43,272 bases of DNA from Ignavibacteriales bacterium (GTDB taxonomy: Bacteria; Bacteroidota; Ignavibacteria; T3Sed10-11): assembly GCA_003568415.1 (NCBI GenBank), contig PWXV01000309.1, forward strand, positions 1 to 43,272, read 5' to 3'. Every line of letters starts with the position of its first letter. Within the stretch, counting starts at the first letter, position 1. This document shows positions 7,039 to 16,057 of the stretch, one piece after another. The notes beneath the pieces were generated by a model. The model was not told where the DNA came from. It worked only from the letters and a program-made list of their open reading frames with translations, and did not search any database. The position numbers were made by a program, and so were the translations under genes.

Positions 7039-7926
7039 TCACATATCCATCTTATTGATCTCGTCAATCGTTTGTTTCCTGGCTTTCTCGATACGGCTCA
7101 TTCGTTTCTGAAATTGATTCATGGCAAATGAAAGGAACTCGTCGATTTGCAAATCAAACGGCATCGGATCGTAAGGTGCAAACAGTTCATTAACGATGTT
7201 CAGCGCGGGCTCGAATAGTGTATTCATCCGTTCTTCAATAATCTCCCATAGCGACGGATCTGATGCGACTAACCGCGATAATAAATAGACACCGTAGGCG
7301 ATATGCCTTGATTCATCGCGCTTTAAAAGTCCTATACCTTCTTTTAGACCGGGAAGTATTTTATTTCTGTCGAGCATTGCATAGTAACCGTGGTAGCCGG
7401 TTTCAGCCATCACCCCTTCGACTATCATATTATAGGTTACTGATGCTTTTACCTGGTTTGCAGGGGACGGATCGGTTGTAAGGGCGTGGAGTGATGCCGG
7501 GAGTTCTTCGTAAATAATGTGTTTGTAACTATCGGAATGATACGGCGTTAAGTCGATAGTTACACCGGTTACTTCGTCGATAAACCGCCGGAAGAATTCT
7601 GTATGTTTTGCTTCCTCCCAGAGAAAAGTTGTAAGAAACATTTCCTCTTCGATCCTGCCTTCTTTTGCAATGGTCATAATCAGCGGCAGCAGGTCGAGGG
7701 TAACTGACTCCTCACCTGCCTGAAAAAGTGAGGTTAACCTGATAATGACATCGCGTTCGGTATCGGAAAGTGCTTGCCAGTCCTTTTGATCCCCGGAAAA
7801 GTCGATGTGCTGTGGATTCCATACACCGAGTTCTTTTGCTTTATGATACAACCGCATAGGAGGGATGGCATGGTTTAAGCCACCCTCCCCGGTCGTTGTC
7901 AGTGTACGATTTGTAATGGTTGTCAT
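7039..7926 (-). CDS. R2-like ligand-binding oxidase (R2lox, Mn/Fe type)
   Basis: A 295-aa ferritin-like protein of the R2lox family rather than a ribonucleotide reductase R2. The metal ligands are E72, E105, H108, E170, E205 and H208. The residues that form the family's Tyr-Val ether cross-link are both present (Y165, V75). The first ligand is Glu, where R2 usually has Asp. All eight positions sit at a constant +3 offset from the numbering I recall for the Geobacillus protein. Known family members hold a heterodinuclear Mn/Fe site and a buried long-chain fatty acid; their physiological reaction is unknown. The gene overlaps an SCP2 lipid-binding gene by 4 bp and ends a four-gene minus-strand operon. 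No reductase R1 gene is nearby. Confidence 0.9.
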   Translation of the reverse strand: MTTITNRTLTTTGEGGLNHAIPPMRLYHKAKELGVWNPQHIDFSGDQKDWQALSDTERDVIIRLTSLFQAGEESVTLDLLPLIMTIAKEGRIEEEMFLTTFLWEEAKHTEFFRRFIDEVTGVTIDLTPYHSDSYKHIIYEELPASLHALTTDPSPANQVKASVTYNMIVEGVMAETGYHGYYAMLDRNKILPGLKEGIGLLKRDESRHIAYGVYLLSRLVASDPSLWEIIEERMNTLFEPALNIVNELFAPYDPMPFDLQIDEFLSFAMNQFQKRMSRIEKARKQTIDEINKMDM

Positions 7927-8348
7927 ATATTTTCAGGAAATGTGGTTTCGACCTTTGTTGCCGAAACAACAAGCTGCTTAGCAGCCGAAACATATTGTGC
8001 AATGGATCCAAGGTTACCCTTTTCAAGTTTAATTTTGCCCCACATAATACCGGACAGTAAATCCGTCTCCCCGTGTAAGACTTTTTGCCACGTTTTTGCG
8101 TTTGCGGTAACAATGTACGGAGCTTTTGCAAGATCCTCTTCCGTTGCCGCTCTGCCTGCAAGGCATTCGCCGTTTTTTAAATCGACATATACAGCCCGGT
8201 CTTCAGGGAGGTCGGTTCCCGGTTCACCCGACATCTTCAGCACCAGCGGCCATTCCCAATCTTGTGCATTATCTTTATAGGATTCGTTATTATTAATTTT
8301 CTCACACCACGCTTTCGCCCACACATCGGTAAAGACGTCGTATGCCAT
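7923..8348 (-). CDS. SCP2 sterol/lipid-binding domain protein
   Basis: A 141-aa protein consisting of an SCP2-like fold. Visible features are the VYVDLKNGEC strand, then ATEEDLAKAPYIVTANAKTWQKVLHGE and the GKIKLEKGN turn with following helix. SCP2 domains bind sterols, fatty acids or acyl-CoAs in a hydrophobic cavity. There is no signal peptide, so it should be cytoplasmic. AAGGAG upstream of the ATG supports the start. Its stop overlaps the R2lox start (ATGA), so the two are translationally coupled. A role supplying or removing the R2lox lipid ligand is inference from this coupling and the known lipid pocket of R2lox. Confidence 0.85.
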   Translation of the reverse strand: MAYDVFTDVWAKAWCEKINNNESYKDNAQDWEWPLVLKMSGEPGTDLPEDRAVYVDLKNGECLAGRAATEEDLAKAPYIVTANAKTWQKVLHGETDLLSGIMWGKIKLEKGNLGSIAQYVSAAKQLVVSATKVETTFPENI

Positions 8349-8367
8349 AGTTATATTCTCCTTGTAG

Positions 8368-9231
8368 TTATAATAAAGTGTAGCTGAAACCTACAGCGAG
8401 CATTTGTTTTAATTGCCGTTTCGATGAGACCGATTTATCGTAAAAGAGTTCAGTGCTGAGCCGGACATCAATATGTGCGGTCACTTTTGCACTGATGATC
8501 ATTTCCCATCGTACGTCGATATCATCGAATCGGTTAAGCTTTGAAAAAAGTTCAAGCCTGCTTGTAAGACGTAAATTCTCTGTCAGGCGGTGGCGTAAGT
8601 TGCTGACCGAAGTTATACCGAATTCTGTCACAATTCGTTCACCATCGGTAATATGCCGGGCGTATTGATTAACGATCGTCATTTTGAATGCGGCACCCAA
8701 CCGGGTATTGAAACCCTCAAAGGGATTTGATCCGGCACCGGCGCTTAAGGTGATGTAACCGGGATCCATAAAGTCCGATACTGCGTAAGTAGTGTCAGGT
8801 GTATATCGATAACCCCGCGCAGACTGCGTTTGAAAAGTAGCCGATGAAAAGGGGTTAACGTGAGCACCGATCGTGTATTGGTATACCGACTCGATCCTTA
8901 TTTCATCCGCCGATTTCCGTGTTCCGAGTTCACCCAGCCGCGCCTGGCCGTATTTAAACATTCCGGTATTACTCCATTTATGCCGCACGGAACGATATAT
9001 GAATTCTGAATCAAAATTAACCTGCCAGGCAAGCGTATTTTCACCGCCTTGTTCCCAATTATCAAAATGTGCCTGGGTTAAGGTAAAACCGCCGATTACC
9101 TCACTATCCCAGTCACCGTTTGCAGTCGAATCGGGTTCTTCTCCGTTTCCAACAGCGTTTAGAAATGTTGTTGCGGTAATGATTGAAAAAAAGATTACAA
9201 TTACTCGAATAACCATCAATAGCTCCATCAC
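8368..9231 (-). CDS. DUF3078-like outer-membrane beta-barrel protein
   Basis: A 287-aa protein with an N-terminal signal sequence (hydrophobic VIVIFFSIITATTFLNAVG) and then alternating amphipathic strands typical of an outer-membrane barrel. The NWEQGGENTLAW segment near residue 57 is characteristic of DUF3078-type proteins of the FCB group. GTG 9231 is the longest start, with ATG 9228 adjacent; ATG 9213 would give a more compact signal peptide. It starts 3 nt after the SppA fusion ends and lies 19 nt before the SCP2 gene, so all are probably co-transcribed. The function is unknown; a channel or envelope-stress barrel is possible. Confidence 0.75.
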   Translation of the reverse strand: MMELLMVIRVIVIFFSIITATTFLNAVGNGEEPDSTANGDWDSEVIGGFTLTQAHFDNWEQGGENTLAWQVNFDSEFIYRSVRHKWSNTGMFKYGQARLGELGTRKSADEIRIESVYQYTIGAHVNPFSSATFQTQSARGYRYTPDTTYAVSDFMDPGYITLSAGAGSNPFEGFNTRLGAAFKMTIVNQYARHITDGERIVTEFGITSVSNLRHRLTENLRLTSRLELFSKLNRFDDIDVRWEMIISAKVTAHIDVRLSTELFYDKSVSSKRQLKQMLAVGFSYTLL

Positions 9232-9234
9232 ATT

Positions 9235-11658
9235 TTACTTATACAAATCAACGTGCATCATTTCTACCGGAAGTAACGGCATCGGTTGACCGTTGTGCCG
9301 CAGCCGGAATTTGATATATTCTATAAATGGATCCGGTTCTTTGATCTCGATACCAAAGAGCCGCGGGACAAACATACCCGGATCGAAAAGTCCCGGCGTC
9401 GGATATTCCACGATTTTAACTTCTTCATCGGGCGCTATACCGGCTTCACGTTTTGCCATTGCAATTGCATCTGCCAGCCCGCCGATCTCATCGACCAGTC
9501 CGATATCGAGTCCATCGTATCCCGACCATACTCTGCCCTGAGAATACGGTTCAACTTCATCGTATTCCATGCCGCGCCCGTCGGCAACCATTTGAACGAA
9601 ATCTTCGTACAATGACATAAAGCGTTCCCGCATAATCTCAAACTCTTTTTCCGTCAAATTCCGGTCGGGCAGTTGCAGATTTAAGAGCGGTAACGTTGCA
9701 CCAAAGCCCAGGTCTGCAAACGCACCACGCTTAACAAAGTCGGTTCTCAAACCGAGTTTATCTTTAAAGCCGTCATTGTAAAGCCAGCCGCCGATAACTC
9801 CGATCGAACCGGTGATGGTGTTCGGAGCGGCAAGGATTTTATGAGAATTCATCGAGAGCCAGTAACCGCCCGAAGCTGCCACAGCGCCTTGGGTTACAAT
9901 AACCGGTTTCTCATCCATTGCTTTCTTCAATGCCTGTGAAATGAGATCCGATGCAAGTCCGTCACCGCCCGGCGAATCGACTCTGAGTACAATTGCCTTT
10001 ACGTTGTTATCGCGGCGCGCACGGTGAACGTCGTTTACCAGTTTTCGGGCGGTGATACCTTCATCCATCGCACATACGCCCAGCGCATATATTACGGCGA
10101 TCCTCGGCGGTTCGCTCCATCGATTATCGATCGGTTGATTACGGGCGGGCAGATTTTCGCGTGATAGCATGCTCTTCCGCTCGCCTTCAAATTCAGCAAT
10201 GATGCTGCTGACTTCATCCCATCGACCGAGCGTATCTACCAGTCCGTGTTCGAGCGCATGTTCGGGTAACAGAAATCCTATTTCATCGACGAGCATATCA
10301 AAATCGTCATCTGAGATGCCTCTGCTGCGGGTTACATCCGTCCGCACCAGCTCATACGAGTGATCGATAAGTCGCTGCCGTTGTTCTCTGTCGGCCTCGC
10401 TCATCTCATCCCGCGCTATCGGTTCAAAAGCGGATTTATATTCGAAGAATCTCCATTCTTCAACTGCGATACCTGCTTTCTCAAGCATCCCTCGTATATA
10501 GGTTCTCCCGGTTATGAACCCTTCAAGCATGATCGTACCCTGCGGATCCATTATGATTTTATCGGCAACCGATGCAAGGTGATAATCGGTGATGCCGCCG
10601 CGGTCGATATAAATAACCACATGTTTACCGGCGTTGCGGAACGCTTCGAGCCGGTCTCTGACCTCCCACTTCATGGCATGCGAGGTACGCAATCCCGACA
10701 TATTGATTACAATTCCGGAAACCGTCGGATCGATACGGGCTTCATCGATTGACTGTAAAATATCTTTCAATGTGTTTGCCGTATCGAACATGCGGTATTG
10801 CTGATATTTTAAACTGCCATGCAGATTTAAACGTACATAATCTTTATCCTTGCGGGTATGAGAGTCGAATATATTTCTATCGTAAGCACCAAAACGAATA
10901 CCGTAGGTATTATACCCGCTGTTCCCGTTAAATTGTCGTTGTGTGTTAATACCTGCCCGGCGCAGGTTGAATGAAACGCCGACAGTATAGAGTTCTCCTT
11001 CGAACGCCCGTCCGCTAATTCGTATGCCGGGCAATGCCTCGACGGCAACTCCGGCACTCCACATTCCTTCACGGATGGCCTGATCGTTTTGTAATGCAAA
11101 GTCGCCGAAAACCGTGAGAAATTCGTTACCGAACGGCCGTACTGCAAGATCGGTGTATATTTGTTGTCGTTTCCCGCGCAATGTTTGATACCCCACTGCA
11201 CCGATGGACATATATCGATTTGGCCGTACGAGCAACCCTATATTGATAAGTTTTTCACGATCGAATACATCGACGTCGCCGCCGGACCACCCGTAGCCGA
11301 ATCCGGCACTGATCGAACGGTTGCCGAATGCAGACGATATACGGTAATCGGTGATTGATCCAAACGGTGTATCTTCCTGTATTATACCGAAACCGAAATT
11401 CGGGATTGCCGCAAATATACCCCATTTATTAAAGTCTTCAAATGAACCGGTTTGATCGGACCAGGTGAAATAGAAATCCGGTTGGTGAAGATATGTTAAC
11501 AACGCCGGATTATCATAACCATACAGACCGTATTTCATTGCACCTGATGAAGTCATCAAAAAATCATGATGCATATGAAACTGCGGTAAGGTTGCCTGCC
11601 CGAAGACCGGACTTGACAGAATAAGTATTGTCAACAAAGAGATAAGTAATAGTTTCAT
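9235..11658 (-). CDS. sppA: Beta-barrel/SppA fusion (signal peptide peptidase, family S49)
   Basis: An 807-aa secreted or outer-membrane protein. A cleavable signal peptide (about 1-20) is followed by about 245 residues of short amphipathic strands resembling a PorV-like barrel. A complete tandem SppA unit follows. The catalytic dyad is K408 (in FFEYKSAF, first repeat) and S596 (in GAVAASGGYW, second repeat). The second repeat also has LRVDSPGGDGLAS and NTITGSIGVIGGW. Classical SppA is anchored in the inner membrane and clears signal peptides, so a barrel-attached version would place the protease at the outer membrane. GGAG precedes the ATG. It is the first gene of the operon ending in R2lox. 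The SppA assignment is firm; the barrel reading is from strand pattern only. Confidence 0.88.
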   Translation of the reverse strand: MKLLLISLLTILILSSPVFGQATLPQFHMHHDFLMTSSGAMKYGLYGYDNPALLTYLHQPDFYFTWSDQTGSFEDFNKWGIFAAIPNFGFGIIQEDTPFGSITDYRISSAFGNRSISAGFGYGWSGGDVDVFDREKLINIGLLVRPNRYMSIGAVGYQTLRGKRQQIYTDLAVRPFGNEFLTVFGDFALQNDQAIREGMWSAGVAVEALPGIRISGRAFEGELYTVGVSFNLRRAGINTQRQFNGNSGYNTYGIRFGAYDRNIFDSHTRKDKDYVRLNLHGSLKYQQYRMFDTANTLKDILQSIDEARIDPTVSGIVINMSGLRTSHAMKWEVRDRLEAFRNAGKHVVIYIDRGGITDYHLASVADKIIMDPQGTIMLEGFITGRTYIRGMLEKAGIAVEEWRFFEYKSAFEPIARDEMSEADREQRQRLIDHSYELVRTDVTRSRGISDDDFDMLVDEIGFLLPEHALEHGLVDTLGRWDEVSSIIAEFEGERKSMLSRENLPARNQPIDNRWSEPPRIAVIYALGVCAMDEGITARKLVNDVHRARRDNNVKAIVLRVDSPGGDGLASDLISQALKKAMDEKPVIVTQGAVAASGGYWLSMNSHKILAAPNTITGSIGVIGGWLYNDGFKDKLGLRTDFVKRGAFADLGFGATLPLLNLQLPDRNLTEKEFEIMRERFMSLYEDFVQMVADGRGMEYDEVEPYSQGRVWSGYDGLDIGLVDEIGGLADAIAMAKREAGIAPDEEVKIVEYPTPGLFDPGMFVPRLFGIEIKEPDPFIEYIKFRLRHNGQPMPLLPVEMMHVDLYK

Positions 11659-11706
11659 AAAAGCTCCGGATTAGTTACACGCTCAAGTTCCTCTGAATTC
11701 GGTGAG

Positions 11707-11735
11707 GATATACCGAAGTGAAAAGCAGTTGTAAA
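11707..11735 (-). promoter_or_regulatory. Sigma-70-like promoter of the sppA-R2lox operon
   Basis: On the minus strand TTTACA (11735-11730) and TATATC (11712-11707) are separated by 17 bp. They lie about 50 nt upstream of the sppA-fusion ATG. The AT-rich stretch 11736-11800 would lie just upstream, as an UP-like element. No competing promoter was found closer to the gene. Confidence 0.5.
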
Positions 11736-11855
11736 TTTATTAAATATAAAAAAATATATTATTATTTTAAAATCGTAATATACGTAAAGAATTGTATTGG
11801 TGTAGTTTCTGTGGGAACGATAGATGCACTATACCCGAATAGAAAACCTTCGGGG

Positions 11856-12506
11856 CTAATTCCAGGGTTGTGGAACGCGTAAAATACTTTTCGCAGACGG
11901 AAAAATTTTATTTTCATATTTTTTCAATGTAACATATTCCCTCCGTTTAAAATAGGTAACGAGTATAGCGAGAATAGAGGCGATGATGGTTATGAATAAA
12001 AGCGGTACGCTCCAGCTTAATGTGACAAGGGCAATATGTATATAATCAGGTGCAATTGACAGCACGACTTCTGTTTCGTTATACTCTTTTGCCAGGTCGG
12101 CAGTAAATTTATATTCACCCGGTTTTTCTATTCTAAAGTTCAATAATGCTATTGCATCACGGTGGGGACCGAATATATATCGATTAAAGGTAATACGCGC
12201 ACGGGAAAGGTATATAATTTCATCGGTCTGCTTGTTCCGTAATTCCGGCTCGATGTCGATAAATGCCTTTCCTGTATCAAACGTACGGCCGTTATATTCG
12301 CTCAGGTATTCATAGTAAATTGTGTATGGGCCGGATTTTTCGAAAGTTATCGTTCCCGTACCGGGAATGAGAAATTGATGTGGTTCTTCGAAATACCGGT
12401 AAAACTGAGTGATAATAATGAGGGCTGTAAGGGCCGTCCCGACAAAAAATATGAGGGCACCTAATCCGTAATACCATCGGCTTGGTTGTATAGGTTTCTC
12501 GCGCAT
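11856..12506 (-). CDS. Two-TM membrane protein of unknown function
   Basis: I do not recognise this 216-aa protein. It has a short cytoplasmic N-terminus and a first membrane helix at about 13-36. About 115 residues of extracytoplasmic beta-rich sequence follow (GTGTITFEKSGPYTIYYEY, FRIEKPGEYKFTADL). A second helix lies at about 156-185, and the tail is basic. The periplasmic part resembles a small beta-sandwich sensor or binding domain, but no known motif is visible. A GGAG site precedes the ATG. It lies 69 nt downstream of the DUF5916 gene on the same strand and may share its transcript. It could be an envelope sensor or assembly factor; this is a guess. Confidence 0.75.
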   Translation of the reverse strand: MREKPIQPSRWYYGLGALIFFVGTALTALIIITQFYRYFEEPHQFLIPGTGTITFEKSGPYTIYYEYLSEYNGRTFDTGKAFIDIEPELRNKQTDEIIYLSRARITFNRYIFGPHRDAIALLNFRIEKPGEYKFTADLAKEYNETEVVLSIAPDYIHIALVTLSWSVPLLFITIIASILAILVTYFKRREYVTLKKYENKIFPSAKSILRVPQPWN

Positions 12507-12575
12507 ACGTTGCTCCGGCTCATTCTCTTCTGTACCTATATCATACTAAATCGTTATGAAAATAGCAACGCAGGG

Positions 12576-15065
12576 CTATAAGCCGATTGCATAGGTCCAC
12601 TTCAGCATAAGAACATTCGTCGAGGGACTTTGCAGTGTGCGATCGAAAAATGATCCGGGTGAAATGGAATAATCCTGTATAGATTCGTTTTTGCTGTGTG
12701 TCCAGACAAGATAGACGGTAGACCCGGGGCGATATTCGTACCGTAATATCAGGTTAATATTGAAATCGCTCCGGTTAAAATCGGGATTCCGGTATTCGGT
12801 TTTGTCATATTCAACAGGCAGATCCGCAAGCGAACCTGTCTCTTCAAGCTTATAGAAATCATAATATTGACCGCGCGCCCAGAAATATTGTATATATCCC
12901 TGCAGGGTAAGATCGGGATTGAATGTATGCGTGAGCCGGACCGTTGAATTTATCTGATCTATGTTACGACGTCCGAAGACGGATGTTGTACGGCCGGCAT
13001 CAACTATACCGCCGGCGTTTGTAACCCATCCTATAACACCCCGTGAAATCCGGTAGGAGGGGGATACGGTGATTTCTGTCTGATATCCGGCTCTGAAGGT
13101 GAGTGGTAATTCATAACCCCGTTCCCGTTCGTTCTCGGCACTTGTTCTGAAACTATAGTTAACCCCGACGGTGACCGGTTTCCGGTTATCGGTTCGTGAA
13201 TATATCCATATTCTGGTTGAAGCCGGGCGCTGATATATTCCCATTCCCCGGGATTCGAACGGATCGTTTGCTTCAGCATCCAGATTTCCCCCCATCGAGG
13301 TGTACCAGTAATTCATCCACGTAATGGCCAGGTTTGGTTCAATTCCCTGAAAGAATCGTTGGTTCGTGGAAAGAATGTTCGATGTATAAGTAAATTGATT
13401 ATACTGTATGCGGCGTATTGCCCAGAACGGTCTCAGGTGTCGTACACTGAACCAGACATAATAAATACCGATATCATTGACCATATTGAACCCCATGTCA
13501 TTCGGGTTAAAGTCTTTGCCGTAAATATTCGTGCCGATCATTGCATTCAGGTTGTCGTGGCTCAATGTCTGGATGCGGGCCTGAAGGTGGTATCCTTCCT
13601 GAATACCGTGCCGGGTGTTCCGGTGTGTACCTGCAAGCAACCCGTCGGTTACGAATGAATAATTCGATGTGTTGTAATTCCAGTCGAAGCCGCCGGAATA
13701 GGCCTGTGTTACTCCGCTTTCCCGCACAACTGCAGTAGCAATGCCGCCGATGTACGAGCCCGGATTGGGGAGATCGTACCGTGCCCGTGCAACGGAATAG
13801 TTGCTCAACGGCTCGGTCTCGATGCTGACTTCCTGATCGTCGGGACTGCGCAGCGTCTTATGTGTCCGGGCTGTTGTTGCATTTAAAAATCCGCCCGCCC
13901 ATCCATTTCCCGATTGTGTGGTAATTTTCGCAGCACCGAGTATCGGTGTGGCAGCCGGATTATTTTTCATATACCATAATTCCGTATCGATCGAATCAGG
14001 GATGTAATTATATCCTCCCGGCTGATCGCCGATCCTGCGCGGGTGAAACATGATAGTGCGCAGGATGCCGTCCCCCATCGGTCCGGTGGTTCGGAATATT
14101 GAGGCGCCTTCAACAAAGAACGGTCGCCGTTCGGGATAAAATGTTTCGAAAGCGCTTAGGTTCAGAACGACTTCATCGATCTCGACCTGTCCGAAATCAG
14201 GATTAACGGTTACATTGAGTGTGGTATTGTTTGAGATACCATACTGTAAATCAAGGCCGACATTAAGATCCGGGTCGAATTGATTCACCGGTTGCGGACG
14301 TTTATCGTGTGGCCAGTGAGTAGCACCGGTCAACGCATACGGAAGTACCAGCAATGAGCGCGGTGGATTGAGGTCATGTAATCCCCGTAATGTGCCGAAC
14401 TGTGAAACTACTGCACGGGATGTTTGTGGTATATGCGCCCAGAGCATTAATTCATTTTTTCGATCAATATGTCGTGCAGCATTAAATCCCCATATCTGTT
14501 CATCCGCCTGCGAGAAGCGGAGTGTCTGGTAAGGGATTTTAAATTCAGCACTCCAGCCGTCATCTCGCATAGCAACGGCAGCATCCCAGATGCCGTCCCA
14601 TGTAATATCTTCACTTTCACCATCCTTGAGCATTAAATAATCGCGTTTCACACCTGCAGCATTTACCTCAAAGACAAAAGCCGATGTACGGTCGAAGTAA
14701 CTGTCAATTGCAATTTGTACAAAATCGGAGGGAACGCGCCGATCCCGCCGTGTCAATCGGCGTACGATTTTATCCGGCTCCTGGTCATAACAAATAAATG
14801 ATACATACAATGCCGAATCGTCATATAAAATACGGAGTTCTGTTCGTTCGGTAGCGGGTTCACCGTCATCCGGTTCCCGTTGATAAAATGTATCGATTAC
14901 CTGTGCTGTATCCCACACGTCATCGTCAACATAACCGTCGATGACAGGGGGCGTATCGGTTCGTGTTGCAATAATGGTATTCTGGTCTGCAGATTGTGCC
15001 TGAATAATTGCAATTGAAATAAAGCTGAAAAGTAATAGTAATAGTACCGGTCTCATAATAAACAT
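12576..15065 (-). CDS. CBM9-like/DUF5916 outer-membrane protein
   Basis: An 829-aa exported protein. A signal peptide (about 1-23) is followed by a carbohydrate-binding family 9-like beta-sandwich (about 33-210). This contains PPVIDGYVDDDVWDTAQ, the LYVSFICYDQEP strand and the WSAEFKIPYQTLRF end. A DUF5916 region follows, including FYPERRPFFVEGASIF, and the protein ends as a long barrel of aromatic-rich strands. DUF5916 proteins are widespread in FCB bacteria and are assumed to be outer-membrane barrels; their substrate is unknown. The CBM9-like part suggests a glycan or peptidoglycan ligand, but sugar binding has not been shown for this architecture in general. Confidence 0.88.
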   Translation of the reverse strand: MFIMRPVLLLLLFSFISIAIIQAQSADQNTIIATRTDTPPVIDGYVDDDVWDTAQVIDTFYQREPDDGEPATERTELRILYDDSALYVSFICYDQEPDKIVRRLTRRDRRVPSDFVQIAIDSYFDRTSAFVFEVNAAGVKRDYLMLKDGESEDITWDGIWDAAVAMRDDGWSAEFKIPYQTLRFSQADEQIWGFNAARHIDRKNELMLWAHIPQTSRAVVSQFGTLRGLHDLNPPRSLLVLPYALTGATHWPHDKRPQPVNQFDPDLNVGLDLQYGISNNTTLNVTVNPDFGQVEIDEVVLNLSAFETFYPERRPFFVEGASIFRTTGPMGDGILRTIMFHPRRIGDQPGGYNYIPDSIDTELWYMKNNPAATPILGAAKITTQSGNGWAGGFLNATTARTHKTLRSPDDQEVSIETEPLSNYSVARARYDLPNPGSYIGGIATAVVRESGVTQAYSGGFDWNYNTSNYSFVTDGLLAGTHRNTRHGIQEGYHLQARIQTLSHDNLNAMIGTNIYGKDFNPNDMGFNMVNDIGIYYVWFSVRHLRPFWAIRRIQYNQFTYTSNILSTNQRFFQGIEPNLAITWMNYWYTSMGGNLDAEANDPFESRGMGIYQRPASTRIWIYSRTDNRKPVTVGVNYSFRTSAENERERGYELPLTFRAGYQTEITVSPSYRISRGVIGWVTNAGGIVDAGRTTSVFGRRNIDQINSTVRLTHTFNPDLTLQGYIQYFWARGQYYDFYKLEETGSLADLPVEYDKTEYRNPDFNRSDFNINLILRYEYRPGSTVYLVWTHSKNESIQDYSISPGSFFDRTLQSPSTNVLMLKWTYAIGL

Positions 15066-15178
15066 AATATTTAATTTTTAATGAATTTCAGTAGCTATAC
15101 TTATATACGGTAACAGGTTCACTATGTTTCGTTTTTGGAAAGTATATCGAAATTGTTGTATCTTTTTGGTACTATCAT

Positions 15179-16048
15179 ATGGATTATGTCTGGTTTCCTA
15201 CTGTTATTGCAAGTGCCGTGACATTCGGTATTGCCGGTTTCATCCTGAAATTCGGTGCATCCCGCATGTATTCCGTACCTCATATTCTCCTGGGATTGTA
15301 TATCACCGGTGCGATTGGTTTTTTAGCCTATGGAGTCGGTACAGCTCGGATAGAATTTAGTATGGCTTTGCTCGGTGCCGGCCTTATTGTGGGCGCGGGG
15401 TCCACAGCGGGCAATATTTTATTTATGAAAGCGTTGCGCGTCGGCCCGATTAGTTTAACATCCCCGGTTGTCAATATGAACATTGTACTGATCGTAATTA
15501 TGTCTGTGTTCATATACGGCGAATCACCCGGTTACTATGAAATATTCGGTATAGTCCTGATTATTGTATGTGTGAGTCTTTTACCTGGCGATCCGAATGA
15601 GAAGATTTCCATTGCAGACAGGAAATGGTACGGACTTGCATTCTTTGCCATGGTACTGTTCTTTTTCCGCAACGGCGGTTTAAAAATTACCGAAGAACTC
15701 GGTATGAACAATACTATGGTATTGTTTTATGGATATCTTCTCGGTATTGTTTGGTCGTGGGTTCTGACGCTCCGTGCCGGAGAAAAAACGTTGGTGCAGA
15801 TGAAACCGAATGCCCGAAAATATGGTTTGATGAGTGGACTTCTTGCCGGAATATTTTCATTCGGGGGAATGCAATTGTACGCCCTTGCACTTGCAGACGG
15901 TCCTGCAAGTATCGTATCGCCGATATTTGCCTCGAATAGTTTAATTACCGGTATGCTTGCAATTGCATACCTGAAAGAACGGTTATCATTGTTACAATTT
16001 ATTGCGGTTGCAGGAATTTTATCCGGAATAGTGTTACTCAGGATATGA
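15179..16048 (+). CDS. EamA/DMT-superfamily transporter
   Basis: A 289-aa inner-membrane protein with about ten hydrophobic helices in two EamA repeats (about 1-135 and 150-289). Repeat signatures include FMKALRVGPISLTSPVVNMNIVLIVI in the first half and YALALADGPASIVSPIFASNSLITGMLAIAYLKERLS in the second. Such proteins export or exchange small metabolites; the substrate cannot be read. It is transcribed divergently from the DUF5916 gene, and the glycosyltransferase gene starts 9 nt after its stop, so those two probably form an operon. Confidence 0.9.
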   Translation: MDYVWFPTVIASAVTFGIAGFILKFGASRMYSVPHILLGLYITGAIGFLAYGVGTARIEFSMALLGAGLIVGAGSTAGNILFMKALRVGPISLTSPVVNMNIVLIVIMSVFIYGESPGYYEIFGIVLIIVCVSLLPGDPNEKISIADRKWYGLAFFAMVLFFFRNGGLKITEELGMNNTMVLFYGYLLGIVWSWVLTLRAGEKTLVQMKPNARKYGLMSGLLAGIFSFGGMQLYALALADGPASIVSPIFASNSLITGMLAIAYLKERLSLLQFIAVAGILSGIVLLRI

Positions 16049-16057
16049 GAAAAAGGA

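Noticed and set aside
7039-7926. Ribonucleotide reductase small subunit (NrdB/NrdF)
   Set aside because: The first metal ligand is Glu rather than Asp, the R2lox cross-link pair is present, and there is no large subunit nearby.
9286-10931. Several plus-strand open frames opposite the SppA fusion
   Set aside because: They are short, overlap one another, lack start signals, and lie opposite a gene with clear catalytic motifs.
12576-15065. TonB-dependent receptor
   Set aside because: There is no plug domain or TonB box. The N-terminal CBM9-like domain and the FYPERRPFF motif fit DUF5916.
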